Made by a program: the position numbers and the translations under genes. This document shows positions 7,663 to 16,271 of a stretch of 64,000 nucleotides of DNA, one piece after another. The stretch lies in assembly GCF_002896555.1 (NCBI RefSeq), contig NZ_MNLH01000003.1, positions 186,001 to 250,000 on the forward strand, read 5' to 3'. Every line of letters starts with the position of its first letter. Position 1 is the stretch's first letter. The DNA is from Gardnerella coleohominis (GTDB lineage Bacteria; Actinomycetota; Actinomycetes; Actinomycetales; Bifidobacteriaceae). The notes beneath the pieces are model-generated. The model ran no database searches. It was not told where the DNA came from and worked only from the letters and a program-made list of their open reading frames with translations.

Positions 7663-10600
7663 ATGAAGTTCAAACGAACGTCATACCTGACTCGCTTAGC
7701 TGCATTAGGTGTTGCTGCTGCAACACTTATCGTGCCTTTTGGTACAGTAAATGCTGCTGATGCTAAAAATCCAGTAAATATAGGTAAAGGTGTTTACTCA
7801 AAAGATGCGAAAGTATCTTCTTTTGAAAAGCAACTTACATCTAATAAAAAAACGTCAATAAGTCATAATCTTACTAAAGATGAGAATTTATACGTAGATT
7901 CAAATAAGGCTGCATTGCTTGAAAAGTATGCAATAAAAAATAATTCAAGCAGACCTACTAAGCCGATTGCTGTTATTGTAACATTGCGCAATCAGCCTAA
8001 AAGTCCTTCAATTGCTTCCGAGAAATCAAATAAAAATCAGCAAAATAATTTAATTGCTAAATGGCGTAAAAAGTACAATATGAATGTTCGTCGCCAACTT
8101 GGTTATTTGATGAACTGCTTCGAAGCAACAATTCCAGCAAATCGTATGCAAGCTTTGCGTCATGAGCCAGAAGTTAAGTCTGTAGAAAAAGAGCGCTTGT
8201 ATTATCCTCTGGAGAACTTTGCTCGTGAGCTTCAAGGTATTACGCAAGCTTTCAAGGCTGCTAATAAAAATCTAGACGGTACAGGAATGCTGGTTTCCAT
8301 AATCGATACTGGAATCGATATTAAAAACAAAGATATGAAATTGGATCCTGCTGCTAAAACTGCAAAAAAGCTCAATCCACAGCCGGGCTTTACTGATAAA
8401 GTTCCTGCAGGATTCAATTATGCGGATGAAACGTCTGATGTAAAAGATACTCATGCAGAACAGCATGGCATGCACGTTGCTGGTATTGTGGCTGCTAATG
8501 GAGATGAAGAAAACGCTCCTGCAGCTAGCAATCATCGCGTTGATGGTATAGCTCCGAATGCTCAGTTGCTTGCAATGAAAGTGTTTTCTAATAATCCAGA
8601 TATGCCAGGATGCCGCGATGCAGACATTGTAGCCGCTATAGAAGATTCTGTTAAGCTTGGTGCCGATGTTATTAACATGTCTATTGGTTCCGATAATGGT
8701 CTTGACTCTACTTCAAGCATTGCTGCTCTTGCATTAATGAAGGCTCGCAAAGCTGGTGTATTGCCTGTTGTTTCCGCTGGAAACTCCGGTTTGAACTTCT
8801 CGAAGACTGGTGGATTAGATGATGAGTTTGGCAAATGGGACGATGGTACTTTAGGATCACCATCTTCATTCCCAGATGCTTTCAGCGTTGCTTCTGTTGA
8901 AAATTCAAAAGTTACGCAGACTAAGGCAACTTGGTCTGTTAAGAAAGCATCCACTACAAGTACATCTTCTAGCGATGCTCAGCAGAATGATTTCCCTTAT
9001 TCACTTTCTACTGGTGTTGCTGATGGGAAATCACATGAAATTGTTGATATTAACCTTGGCAAAAAAGATGATGTTAAAGACCTTGACCTCAAGGGTAAAT
9101 ATGCATTAGTTAAACGTGGAGATATTGCGTTTACAGAAAAGGTTAATAATGCAAAAGAAAAGGGTGCTGAAGGCGTTGTTGTATACAACGTAAAGGATGA
9201 CTCTACTCAATTCCTAGATATGGCAGGCGTTGATAAGATTAAAGACATTTTTGTAACATCAATACGTTACGAAGATGGAGAGGCTATTTATCAAGCAATC
9301 AAAAAGAATAATGGAAAAGTGGAAGTAACTTTCAGTAATGATTTTGTTGCTATTGCTAACCCAGATTCATTAAAGCCATCTAGGTTCACATCTTGGGGCC
9401 CAACTCCAGATCTTAATTTTAAGCCTCATATTTCGGGTATCGGTGGAAATGTGTGGTCTACTCAGAATGATAATAAGTACAGGAGCATGTCTGGTACCTC
9501 TATGGCAGCTCCAAATATTTCAGGTCTTTCTGCGCTGCTTATGGAAAGTTACAAGAAGCGTTTTAAGGGCAAAGAACTTAAGTCTTCTGAATTAGTTGAT
9601 CGTGTTGAGCAAGTGTTGATGAATACAGCTAAGATTCTCACTCGCGATGATGGCAATAAGAAAGTTCCATATGCTCCTCGTCAAATTGGCGCTGGTTTAG
9701 CGCAGATTGACAAGGCTATTAAGGCGGACGTTGTTGCAACTGTTAAAGATAGTCGTAGCAACGAAAGCAAGGCGTATGCTTCTCTTTATGAGTTAAAGCA
9801 AGGCGAACGCAAGTTTAATATAACATTGAACAACTATGGTTCTAAAGATGTTGAATATAGCGTACCAAATCAGGTTGTTGTAAATGAGACCAATAAAGCT
9901 GGTGAAAAAACATCTACGTTCGTAAACGATAAAGAAACATTAACTGCAGACAAGTCTTCTGTAACTGTAAAAGCAGGCGAAAAGGTTAATATTACTTTTA
10001 CTTTGACTCCTCAATATGTACAAAACCATTACATTGAGGGTTGGGTTTGCTTAAAGTCTAAAACTGAAGGACAGCCTGATTTGTCTGTTCCATATCTTGG
10101 TTTTGTTGGCGATTGGAATGCTGAGCAGATTTTGGTTAAACCTGGTGAAAAGTATAAGAATGCTGATAAGCCAGCTAAGCCTGTTAATCCTGCGCCAAAT
10201 CCTGCTCCGGGAACTCCAAGCCAGCCTGCTGATGAGAGTAATGGTGAAATCGATTCTACTACAGCTCTTATGGCTGATTCAGCGGACGGAAGCATGCAAG
10301 TTAAGGTAAATGGATCTAAACGATTTATGTTCTCGCCTAATAATGACGATTGGTATGATTTAATAACACCTTATGCGCCATTATTGCGTAGTGCTGCAGA
10401 CATTCGCTATGAGATTATGGATGAAACCGCCACTAAGGTATTACGAGTTCTTGGTGAGGATCATAACGTTTCTAGACCTACTTTGCCTTCTGCGGCGGAT
10501 TCAATGGGACATGAAGCTGTGAATGGTCGTTTTGACGGTACTAGCTATGATCCGAAAACCACAGAGTTTGTGAGATTTAAGGATGGAAACTACGTTTATC

Positions 10601-13600
10601 GTATTCAAGCTCGTTTGGGTAAGGAATTCCCTTGGCAAAATTACGACATGAAGTTTGCTCTAGATACTCATGGGCCTGATATGAATGTTTCTGACCGCGA
10701 TTCTAATGGCGTTGTAACAATCACCTTAAGTGATAGTTTAAGTGAGGATCCTGGTCTTCCGGTTATTCGTCGTGTTGGCGATAATGATGTGTTTAAGTAT
10801 GATGATGCAGCTGATTGCACTCTAGATAAAGAACATCATAAGCGCGTTTGCAAAATAAACGTTGGTAACACTACGCCATTTATCTCTGTTGTCGCTAAAG
10901 ACGCAGGAATGAATGGAACTCGTGTAGTGAAAGTGTTTGCTGATAAAAATCATAAGATTTTCATTTCCCGTCGAAAGGAAATGGATGGGAAGATGGTTGG
11001 AACATCGGTAGTGCGTGACAATAAGTTAAGTCTTGAAGGTTATGTTTCTGACGATGTTAAATCAATGAAAGTCTTAGCAAGCTATAAAAAATACGACGGA
11101 ACCACTGTTAACCAAACAGTTAAAGTGAATCTAAATAAAGCTCCGAAGTTTACCACTGATAATATAAAGATTGTTCGTGGTGAAAATACTGTAAAGGTGC
11201 TTGGGTTCTCTGACGATAAATGCAAGACGCAAATAGCTAGTGAAGAGTTCACATTAACATACAATCCAGAGCGTCCTCGTATTAGTGTTACTAATACGGA
11301 TACTGGAGATAGTGACGGTAATTTGCCGGTTGCAAGTGATGGTAGTGTAACTGTAAAAGGCAAGGTAAAAGATAGTTCTCAGCCTAAGCAAAAGCTCGAA
11401 CTGACTATTCGTTACCAAGTGGATAAAGTTAAGAAAGATGCTGGTTCTTCTAATGCTGGTTCTTCTAATTCAAGTGGTGAATCTGCTGAAGATGCAGATG
11501 ATACTGAAACAAAAGAGGATACAGTAACTCTTAACCCAGATGGTACGTTTGAAGTAACGGTAAAGCCTTCTGCTAAGGCGTATCAGGTTACTCTGTGTGC
11601 AAGTAATGGTCAGAATCTTAAAATTGAATCCGTTAAGCTTCAGGGGCGTAGTGAGCCAAGTTATATGGAGGTAAGTAATGGCGTGTTCTATCCAAGTAAT
11701 GTAACGCCACTTGGCGCGAATATTTGGATGATTAATCCGCTTACTGCAGGGCCAAGCTTAGATTCCTTTACCTTGGAAGGTACTGTTGGACCAGATATCA
11801 AGAGTGTAGAATTCACTCCTTCTACACGTCTTAAAGATGGTAAATATGAAATAAAGCCAGCCGTTGTTGCAAGAATAGACAGTCAAGCGCATAGTTTCTC
11901 TATTGATTTGCCAATGCATACGGGAATTAATGATTTCCGTGCTGTTGTAAAAACTGCTGATGGTAATAAGCTTATGGATTTTGCAGTTGCTTTCTTGTTT
12001 GATAAAGAAGCTCCAAAAGCCATTTTTGTTGAGCCACAATTATACGGTCATACGTTGTTTACAAACAAAGATACCGTAAAGTTTAAGGGTAGTGCTCAAG
12101 ATGACGCTTCTGGATATAGGCTTTCTATTAATCATTCTGTTGTTGCGGAATTCACTTCTCTAGAAAATGGTGATGGTCCAGAAGCAAATAAGAAGGAATT
12201 TGAGCGTGATGTTCATGTAGAAAATGGAGATCATATTCTTCTTGAGCTTAACGACAAGGTGAATTCGTCTGTGTATGGTTCAGTTCCAGTTGTTGTTGAT
12301 AAAACAAATCCAACTGTAGATGTGAGCATGAAAGACGGAGAATCAGTAGAAGGTGACTATACTGTTACTATAAAAGCTAAAGATGCAAATCTTAAATCTG
12401 TAGCTGCATATGTTGATGACAAGCCAATCGGTGCTGTTTCTAATACGAATTTAGCTCCTCATCCTGTAGAAAGTACATTGCTTTCGTTAATTCAAGGATA
12501 TAGTTCTTATACGGAAATAGATAAACCTGAAAAGGATAATTTGGAGTTAAAGGCGGTTATTCATGGTAAAGATTTGTCTGTCGGTAATCATGTTCTTCGC
12601 ATAGAAGCTACTGATTATGCTGGAAACTCTGCTAAGGGAGATAATCAGCGAACTGCCATTTCGTTCGTGAAAAAGAATCCTGCTGAGCCTGTTAAACCTG
12701 AGCCTGTTAAACCAGGACCTGTTAAACCAGGACCTGTTAAACCAGATCAGCCAGACAAGCCGGTGACTCCAGTTGCTCCAAAGAAGAAAGAAGTTCCTGC
12801 TCCTGCTGCTAATGCTCCTGTCCCACAAGCTCCTAATAGCGTTATTAGCTTGAAAAAGAGCTTGAAGAGTAATCTTGTAGTTGGCGAGAATGAGAACAAT
12901 GTTGCACGTTCTGGTGCCGAAAATCCTATGAAGCTTCGACTCGATAATAATAGTGAATTATCTAAGAAGCTTAAAGAGGATAAAGCCATATATGCATACG
13001 CGTACATTTATTCTTCGCCTGTGCTATTGCAAGGTAAAGATGGATCTAAGTATGTAACGGTAACGTTAGGTGATGATGGGTCGCCTCGCTTCGACGCTAA
13101 GATCCCAGAAGGATATTCAGGTAAGCATACGATTGTTCTTCTTGATGAAAAGGGTTCGCAGATTGCATGGACTACTGTGTGGGTTATTCCGGCTAATGCA
13201 ACTTCATTTGCAGAAACAATTGCAGAAGATAATCTGAAACATTCTGAAAATAATTTCGGAAGTGTTTTGGGAAGTTCTTCAGGATTTGGATTTGATTCAG
13301 ATTACGAGAATTATGAATCTTCTAGCAATTCTGCCAATGATTATTTGAGCTCTGGTGGCTCAAATGCAAGTGTATCTGCAAGTGGAAACGATGCTGATGC
13401 TAACGGTAGCGGAAATAAGAGCGGAAGTAGATCTAAAGCTAATGGCGCTGCCAAGTCTGGTACAAGCAATTCTGCATCTTCAAAGGAAACTAATGCAAAT
13501 AGTATGCTTTCAAAGTTAAGTGCAACTGGTGTTGGAACAGTCTCCACTCTGGTTACAGTTACTTTGTTGATGCTAATTGGTGCTTTTGCGTTAATTGCTA

Positions 13601-13629
13601 GCAGGTTGCGGAATCGAAGCATTAAATAA
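7663..13629 (+). CDS. Giant cell-surface subtilisin-like serine protease (lactocepin/C5a-peptidase-like)
   Basis: A 1988-residue exported protease. The signal peptide begins MKFKRTSYLTRLAALG and ends near AADA. The S8 triad is visible: Asp215 (SIIDTGID), His268 (QHGMHVAG) and Ser613 (SGTSMAAP), with a PA-type insert around residues 455-560. Long beta-rich Fn3-like modules follow, then a Pro-rich repeat (PVKPGPVKPG, bases about 12690-12750), a Gly/Ser-rich linker and a C-terminal LSATG (1952-1956) before a membrane span and an RLRNR tail, a non-canonical sorting signal. I chose the ATG at 7663, with GAAAGAGAG upstream and a signal peptide directly after; an earlier in-frame ATG at 7594 lies inside a tandem repeat. 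Likely roles are degrading host or environmental proteins and feeding peptide importers. Confidence 0.9.
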   Translation: MKFKRTSYLTRLAALGVAAATLIVPFGTVNAADAKNPVNIGKGVYSKDAKVSSFEKQLTSNKKTSISHNLTKDENLYVDSNKAALLEKYAIKNNSSRPTKPIAVIVTLRNQPKSPSIASEKSNKNQQNNLIAKWRKKYNMNVRRQLGYLMNCFEATIPANRMQALRHEPEVKSVEKERLYYPLENFARELQGITQAFKAANKNLDGTGMLVSIIDTGIDIKNKDMKLDPAAKTAKKLNPQPGFTDKVPAGFNYADETSDVKDTHAEQHGMHVAGIVAANGDEENAPAASNHRVDGIAPNAQLLAMKVFSNNPDMPGCRDADIVAAIEDSVKLGADVINMSIGSDNGLDSTSSIAALALMKARKAGVLPVVSAGNSGLNFSKTGGLDDEFGKWDDGTLGSPSSFPDAFSVASVENSKVTQTKATWSVKKASTTSTSSSDAQQNDFPYSLSTGVADGKSHEIVDINLGKKDDVKDLDLKGKYALVKRGDIAFTEKVNNAKEKGAEGVVVYNVKDDSTQFLDMAGVDKIKDIFVTSIRYEDGEAIYQAIKKNNGKVEVTFSNDFVAIANPDSLKPSRFTSWGPTPDLNFKPHISGIGGNVWSTQNDNKYRSMSGTSMAAPNISGLSALLMESYKKRFKGKELKSSELVDRVEQVLMNTAKILTRDDGNKKVPYAPRQIGAGLAQIDKAIKADVVATVKDSRSNESKAYASLYELKQGERKFNITLNNYGSKDVEYSVPNQVVVNETNKAGEKTSTFVNDKETLTADKSSVTVKAGEKVNITFTLTPQYVQNHYIEGWVCLKSKTEGQPDLSVPYLGFVGDWNAEQILVKPGEKYKNADKPAKPVNPAPNPAPGTPSQPADESNGEIDSTTALMADSADGSMQVKVNGSKRFMFSPNNDDWYDLITPYAPLLRSAADIRYEIMDETATKVLRVLGEDHNVSRPTLPSAADSMGHEAVNGRFDGTSYDPKTTEFVRFKDGNYVYRIQARLGKEFPWQNYDMKFALDTHGPDMNVSDRDSNGVVTITLSDSLSEDPGLPVIRRVGDNDVFKYDDAADCTLDKEHHKRVCKINVGNTTPFISVVAKDAGMNGTRVVKVFADKNHKIFISRRKEMDGKMVGTSVVRDNKLSLEGYVSDDVKSMKVLASYKKYDGTTVNQTVKVNLNKAPKFTTDNIKIVRGENTVKVLGFSDDKCKTQIASEEFTLTYNPERPRISVTNTDTGDSDGNLPVASDGSVTVKGKVKDSSQPKQKLELTIRYQVDKVKKDAGSSNAGSSNSSGESAEDADDTETKEDTVTLNPDGTFEVTVKPSAKAYQVTLCASNGQNLKIESVKLQGRSEPSYMEVSNGVFYPSNVTPLGANIWMINPLTAGPSLDSFTLEGTVGPDIKSVEFTPSTRLKDGKYEIKPAVVARIDSQAHSFSIDLPMHTGINDFRAVVKTADGNKLMDFAVAFLFDKEAPKAIFVEPQLYGHTLFTNKDTVKFKGSAQDDASGYRLSINHSVVAEFTSLENGDGPEANKKEFERDVHVENGDHILLELNDKVNSSVYGSVPVVVDKTNPTVDVSMKDGESVEGDYTVTIKAKDANLKSVAAYVDDKPIGAVSNTNLAPHPVESTLLSLIQGYSSYTEIDKPEKDNLELKAVIHGKDLSVGNHVLRIEATDYAGNSAKGDNQRTAISFVKKNPAEPVKPEPVKPGPVKPGPVKPDQPDKPVTPVAPKKKEVPAPAANAPVPQAPNSVISLKKSLKSNLVVGENENNVARSGAENPMKLRLDNNSELSKKLKEDKAIYAYAYIYSSPVLLQGKDGSKYVTVTLGDDGSPRFDAKIPEGYSGKHTIVLLDEKGSQIAWTTVWVIPANATSFAETIAEDNLKHSENNFGSVLGSSSGFGFDSDYENYESSSNSANDYLSSGGSNASVSASGNDADANGSGNKSGSRSKANGAAKSGTSNSASSKETNANSMLSKLSATGVGTVSTLVTVTLLMLIGAFALIASRLRNRSIK

Positions 13630-13712
13630 TTGCATTTTAGATTCTAAAGTTGCATTTTAGATTCTAAAGTTGCATCTTAGATTCTAAGATTCTAAAATTC
13701 TAAGATTCTAAA
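13630..13712 (+). repeat. Tandem repeat after the protease gene
   Basis: TTGCATTTTAGATTCTAAAG occurs twice in a row, then a close variant, then shrinking copies of TTCTAAGA. It lies between the protease stop and its terminator; slipped-strand expansion is likely. Confidence 0.85.
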
Positions 13713-13720
13713 TAATTAAG

Positions 13721-13756
13721 TACTCCTCATGCCTAATCGCATGGGGAGTATTTTAT
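13721..13756 (+). terminator. Terminator of the subtilase gene
   Basis: TACTCCTCATGC (13721-13732) pairs with GCATGGGGAGTA with one wobble, followed by TTTTATT. Confidence 0.85.
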
Positions 13757-13817
13757 TGTTGGCACTACTGTCGAGTGTTAGCGCGTGTTTGTCCTTCTTT
13801 GCAGTCAAGCTGTAAAC

Positions 13818-15188
13818 ATGACCTCGTCAAATATGATGCCGCAATTATTCCAGGATGATGCTTCGCAAGATGATGCTTCGCAAGATTATACTTCGCAAGG
13901 TTTGCAGCAAGATTCGCAGCAGACGATTATGCCTCAGCCGCGCCAGCTTCCTCTAAAAGCAGCCGACACTACCGCCGAAAATCCATGGCCTGTTGCAATC
14001 TTAAGCCAAAAGTTCCACAGTGCTGTAGAACGGTGGCCAGCAGCGTGGATTGAAGGTCAAATCGTCGAAATTAACATGCGACGCGCTTCTTCCGGTTACA
14101 TCACTCTTCGCGACAGCAACGAAGAAGTGTCGATTTCCGTAATGGGCTTCAGCAATTTCGTGCAGCAGGCGCGCGAACTTCGCCAGGGCGACCGCGTAGT
14201 CGTTCACGGCAAAGCGGATATTTGGGTGAAAGCCACGCGTTTGAGCTTCGTTGCAGACGAAATTAGGCGCGTTGGTGCCGGCGACTTAAAAGCGCAAATT
14301 GATGAGTTGCGCAAAAAGCTTAAAGGTGAGGGCTTATTTGACGTTGAAAATAAGGTTCCGCTTCCGGAATTTCCTAAGTGCATCGGTCTCGTGTGTGCTC
14401 CTCAAGCTCGCGCTGAAGGCGATGTTATTACGAACGTGAATTTGCGCTGGCCTGTTACGCGCTTCAAAGTTGTTCACGCGCACGTGCAAGGCGTGCAGTG
14501 CCCGGCGGATATTATTGCCGCAATTAAGCAGCTCGACGCGGACCCAGAAGTTGACGTTATTATTGTTGCTCGCGGCGGTGGCAGCTTTGAGGATTTGATT
14601 GGTTTTTCGGACGAGGGCGTGGTTCGTGCTACTGCTGCGTGCGTGACGCCGATTGTGTCTGCAATAGGTCACGAGGACGATTGGACGCTGATTGATTTGG
14701 CTGCAGACATGCGCGCTTCGACTCCTACGGATGCTGCAAAGCGCGTTGTTCCGGACGTTCGCGAACAGTGGCAGCTTATTGATAACGCGTTGCAAACTAT
14801 GCGCATGCGAATTTCTGCGCGCGTTGACAATGAGATTCGCCTCGTTGAAGGTTATGCTAATCGCCCGAGTCTTACACGTCCGAGCACCATGCTTGAGCCG
14901 CACGAGCGCTTGGTTGAGCAGGCTGTTGAGCGAATGCGTCACGGTTTAGTGCGACTTCTTGACGACGCGAGTTTGACTGTTGAGAAGGCTCACGCGAGCT
15001 TGACTGCGTTAAGTCCGCAATCGACTTTGAATCGCGGGTACGCCGTTGTGCAGCTTAGCGGTGGGCGAGTGCTTGACGACGCGGCTTTAGCGAAAGTTGG
15101 CGACGATATGACAGTTACGCTTAAAAGTGGCGTGGTTCTTGGCAAGGTGACTGGAACAAAGGTGACTGGCACGAAAGCTGCTGCTTAA
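13818..15188 (+). CDS. xseA: Exodeoxyribonuclease VII large subunit
   Basis: XseA forms, with XseB, an exonuclease acting on single-stranded DNA in mismatch repair and recombination clean-up. The family order is visible: an N-terminal OB-fold (FHSAVERWPAAWIEGQIVE), the central nuclease core with RGGGSFEDLIGF and SAIGHEDDWTLIDLAADMRA, and a C-terminal helical region ending near NRGYAVV. The first 60 residues are an added low-complexity tail with DDASQ repeats from a 15-base DNA repeat. The start is uncertain: the ATG at 13818 is preferred over the in-frame GTG at 13785, and neither has a good ribosome binding site. xseB follows 71 bases downstream. Confidence 0.92.
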   Translation: MTSSNMMPQLFQDDASQDDASQDYTSQGLQQDSQQTIMPQPRQLPLKAADTTAENPWPVAILSQKFHSAVERWPAAWIEGQIVEINMRRASSGYITLRDSNEEVSISVMGFSNFVQQARELRQGDRVVVHGKADIWVKATRLSFVADEIRRVGAGDLKAQIDELRKKLKGEGLFDVENKVPLPEFPKCIGLVCAPQARAEGDVITNVNLRWPVTRFKVVHAHVQGVQCPADIIAAIKQLDADPEVDVIIVARGGGSFEDLIGFSDEGVVRATAACVTPIVSAIGHEDDWTLIDLAADMRASTPTDAAKRVVPDVREQWQLIDNALQTMRMRISARVDNEIRLVEGYANRPSLTRPSTMLEPHERLVEQAVERMRHGLVRLLDDASLTVEKAHASLTALSPQSTLNRGYAVVQLSGGRVLDDAALAKVGDDMTVTLKSGVVLGKVTGTKVTGTKAAA

Positions 15189-15259
15189 AGTCAAGTGAGT
15201 AAATTTTTAGACATTTTAGACATTTTAGATATTTATTTAGATACAACGAAAGGTTAGAT

Positions 15260-15592
15260 ATGAGCGAGAAAGCAACGAAAAAAGCGGAAGAAGTAGCTGC
15301 AGAAAATAACGAAAGTGCAGAATTTGCAAGCACACTTACGAAAGAAGAGCGCGCTGCGATTGAGGCGATGCCGTACGAAGAGGCTCGTGAAAAGCTGGTT
15401 CAGGCTGTTCAGGCGTTGGAAGCTGGAGGTTTGACGCTGGATCAGTCCATGCGTCAGTGGGAGATTGGCGAGGCGTTGGCAAAACGTGCGCAGGGTTTGC
15501 TTGCCACAGTTCGTGCCAAATTGGACGCGGCTCAGGCGGAGCAGTCTGCAACGGCGGCTACAGCTGGTACGCAATCGAATCTTGAGGATTAA
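15260..15592 (+). CDS. xseB: Exodeoxyribonuclease VII small subunit
   Basis: A 110-residue helical protein. The conserved XseB core runs from YEEAREKLVQAVQALEAGG through LTLDQSMRQWEIGEALAKR (about residues 35-80), with charged Lys/Glu and Ala/Gln-rich extensions either side. Members of this family are usually 60-80 residues, so both ends are extended. CGAAAGG precedes the ATG. It should bind several copies per XseA to form the active exonuclease and is probably cotranscribed with xseA. Confidence 0.93.
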   Translation: MSEKATKKAEEVAAENNESAEFASTLTKEERAAIEAMPYEEAREKLVQAVQALEAGGLTLDQSMRQWEIGEALAKRAQGLLATVRAKLDAAQAEQSATAATAGTQSNLED

Positions 15593-15696
15593 GCGCGCCG
15601 CAGTGACACGCCTTAGTGTATAATTGCCATTTGTTGCTTTGCAGGATGCGTGCGCGTGTTTCGTTTTGCGTGTTGCGCGCTGCAATCAACTACACT

Positions 15697-15769
15697 GCCT
15701 CGGTAGCTCAGTGGATAGAGCACCACTCTCCTAAAGTGGGTGTCGTCAGTTCGATTCTGATCCGGGGCA
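15697..15769 (+). tRNA. tRNA-Arg (anticodon CCT)
   Basis: Acceptor GCCTCGG/CCGGGGC, D-arm GCTC...GAGC, anticodon stem CCACT/AGTGG with loop CTCCTAA (anticodon CCT) and T-arm GTCAG-TTCGATT-CTGAT are all readable. The gene lies between xseB and an antitoxin fragment whose stop is six bases away on the other strand. Confidence 0.94.
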
Positions 15770-15775
15770 CTTTTA

Positions 15776-15925
15776 TTACTTGTTTGCTTTTGCTATATCT
15801 CTTAGAACAAGTTGGACTGTTTTAGTATCTCCATCTTCTAGTGCAATAGCAAGATATTCATCAATTGCTTCCTGTGTGTCTAAGTATTTACTTGCATCAA
15901 ACGTTGAAAAAGTAACCTTGTCCAT
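15776..15925 (-). pseudogene. Truncated addiction-module antitoxin (HigA-like antidote family)
   Basis: A 49-codon frame with a proper ribosome binding site (GAGGAACAATAAG before ATG) encodes MDKVTFSTFDASKYLD, then EAIDEYLAIALEDGD and VQLVLRDIAKANK. This matches the N-terminal half of the small putative-addiction-module antidote family, normally around 100 residues with a C-terminal helix-turn-helix. The DNA-binding half is gone and no toxin gene is adjacent. The stop lies next to tRNA-Arg, so the break may come from a recombination event at the tRNA. It could still make a short protein. Similarity is recalled from the family, not tested. Confidence 0.6.
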
Positions 15926-15961
15926 CTTATTGTTCCTCGCGTAATTGTCCTGTCAATTTAT

Positions 15962-15979
15962 ATTAGCAAAGTTGCTAAT
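15962..15979. repeat. Short palindrome upstream of the antitoxin remnant and T-box
   Basis: ATTAGCAA-AG-TTGCTAAT is a perfect 8-base inverted repeat between the divergently oriented antitoxin fragment and the ileS leader. It may be an old toxin-antitoxin operator. Confidence 0.45.
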
Positions 15980-16007
15980 GTTAGGGGATAGTGTTAGATT
16001 GTTTCTA

Positions 16008-16271
16008 ACTTAAGCGATGATCCGTTATCGGCGGGGAGTTTTCGGAAGAACGGCGAGTGTTCGTAAGATTCTCGCTTATTAGAACCGACGGGGTTGGCCC
16101 GTATAGCCAAACACGAGAGGCTATAAGAATAGTTAGATTGCGTTACGTACTTAAGTTTTGTAACTTGCGTATTTGAGTTACGTAATCATCTTGTAGCAAG
16201 CGAGGTGGTACCGCGGCAGTAACTGTCGTCCTCGCAGGGAAATATTCACCCTGTTGAGCGAGGAGATCACA
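16008..16271 (+). promoter_or_regulatory. T-box leader of ileS, translation-controlling type
   Basis: The T-box core TGGTACCGCGG is at 16206-16216. GCGAGG (16200-16205) and GCGAGG (16258-16263) both complement CCTCGC (16230-16235). One pairing forms the T-box antisequestrator; the other forms a hairpin, helped by AGGG/CCCT inside, that buries AGGAG (16261-16265), the ribosome binding site of ileS. There is no T-run, so control is at translation, as known for actinobacterial ileS T-boxes: uncharged tRNA-Ile should free the site. The specifier is probably ATC at 16020-16022 in a short stem I; that placement is inference. Confidence 0.9.
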
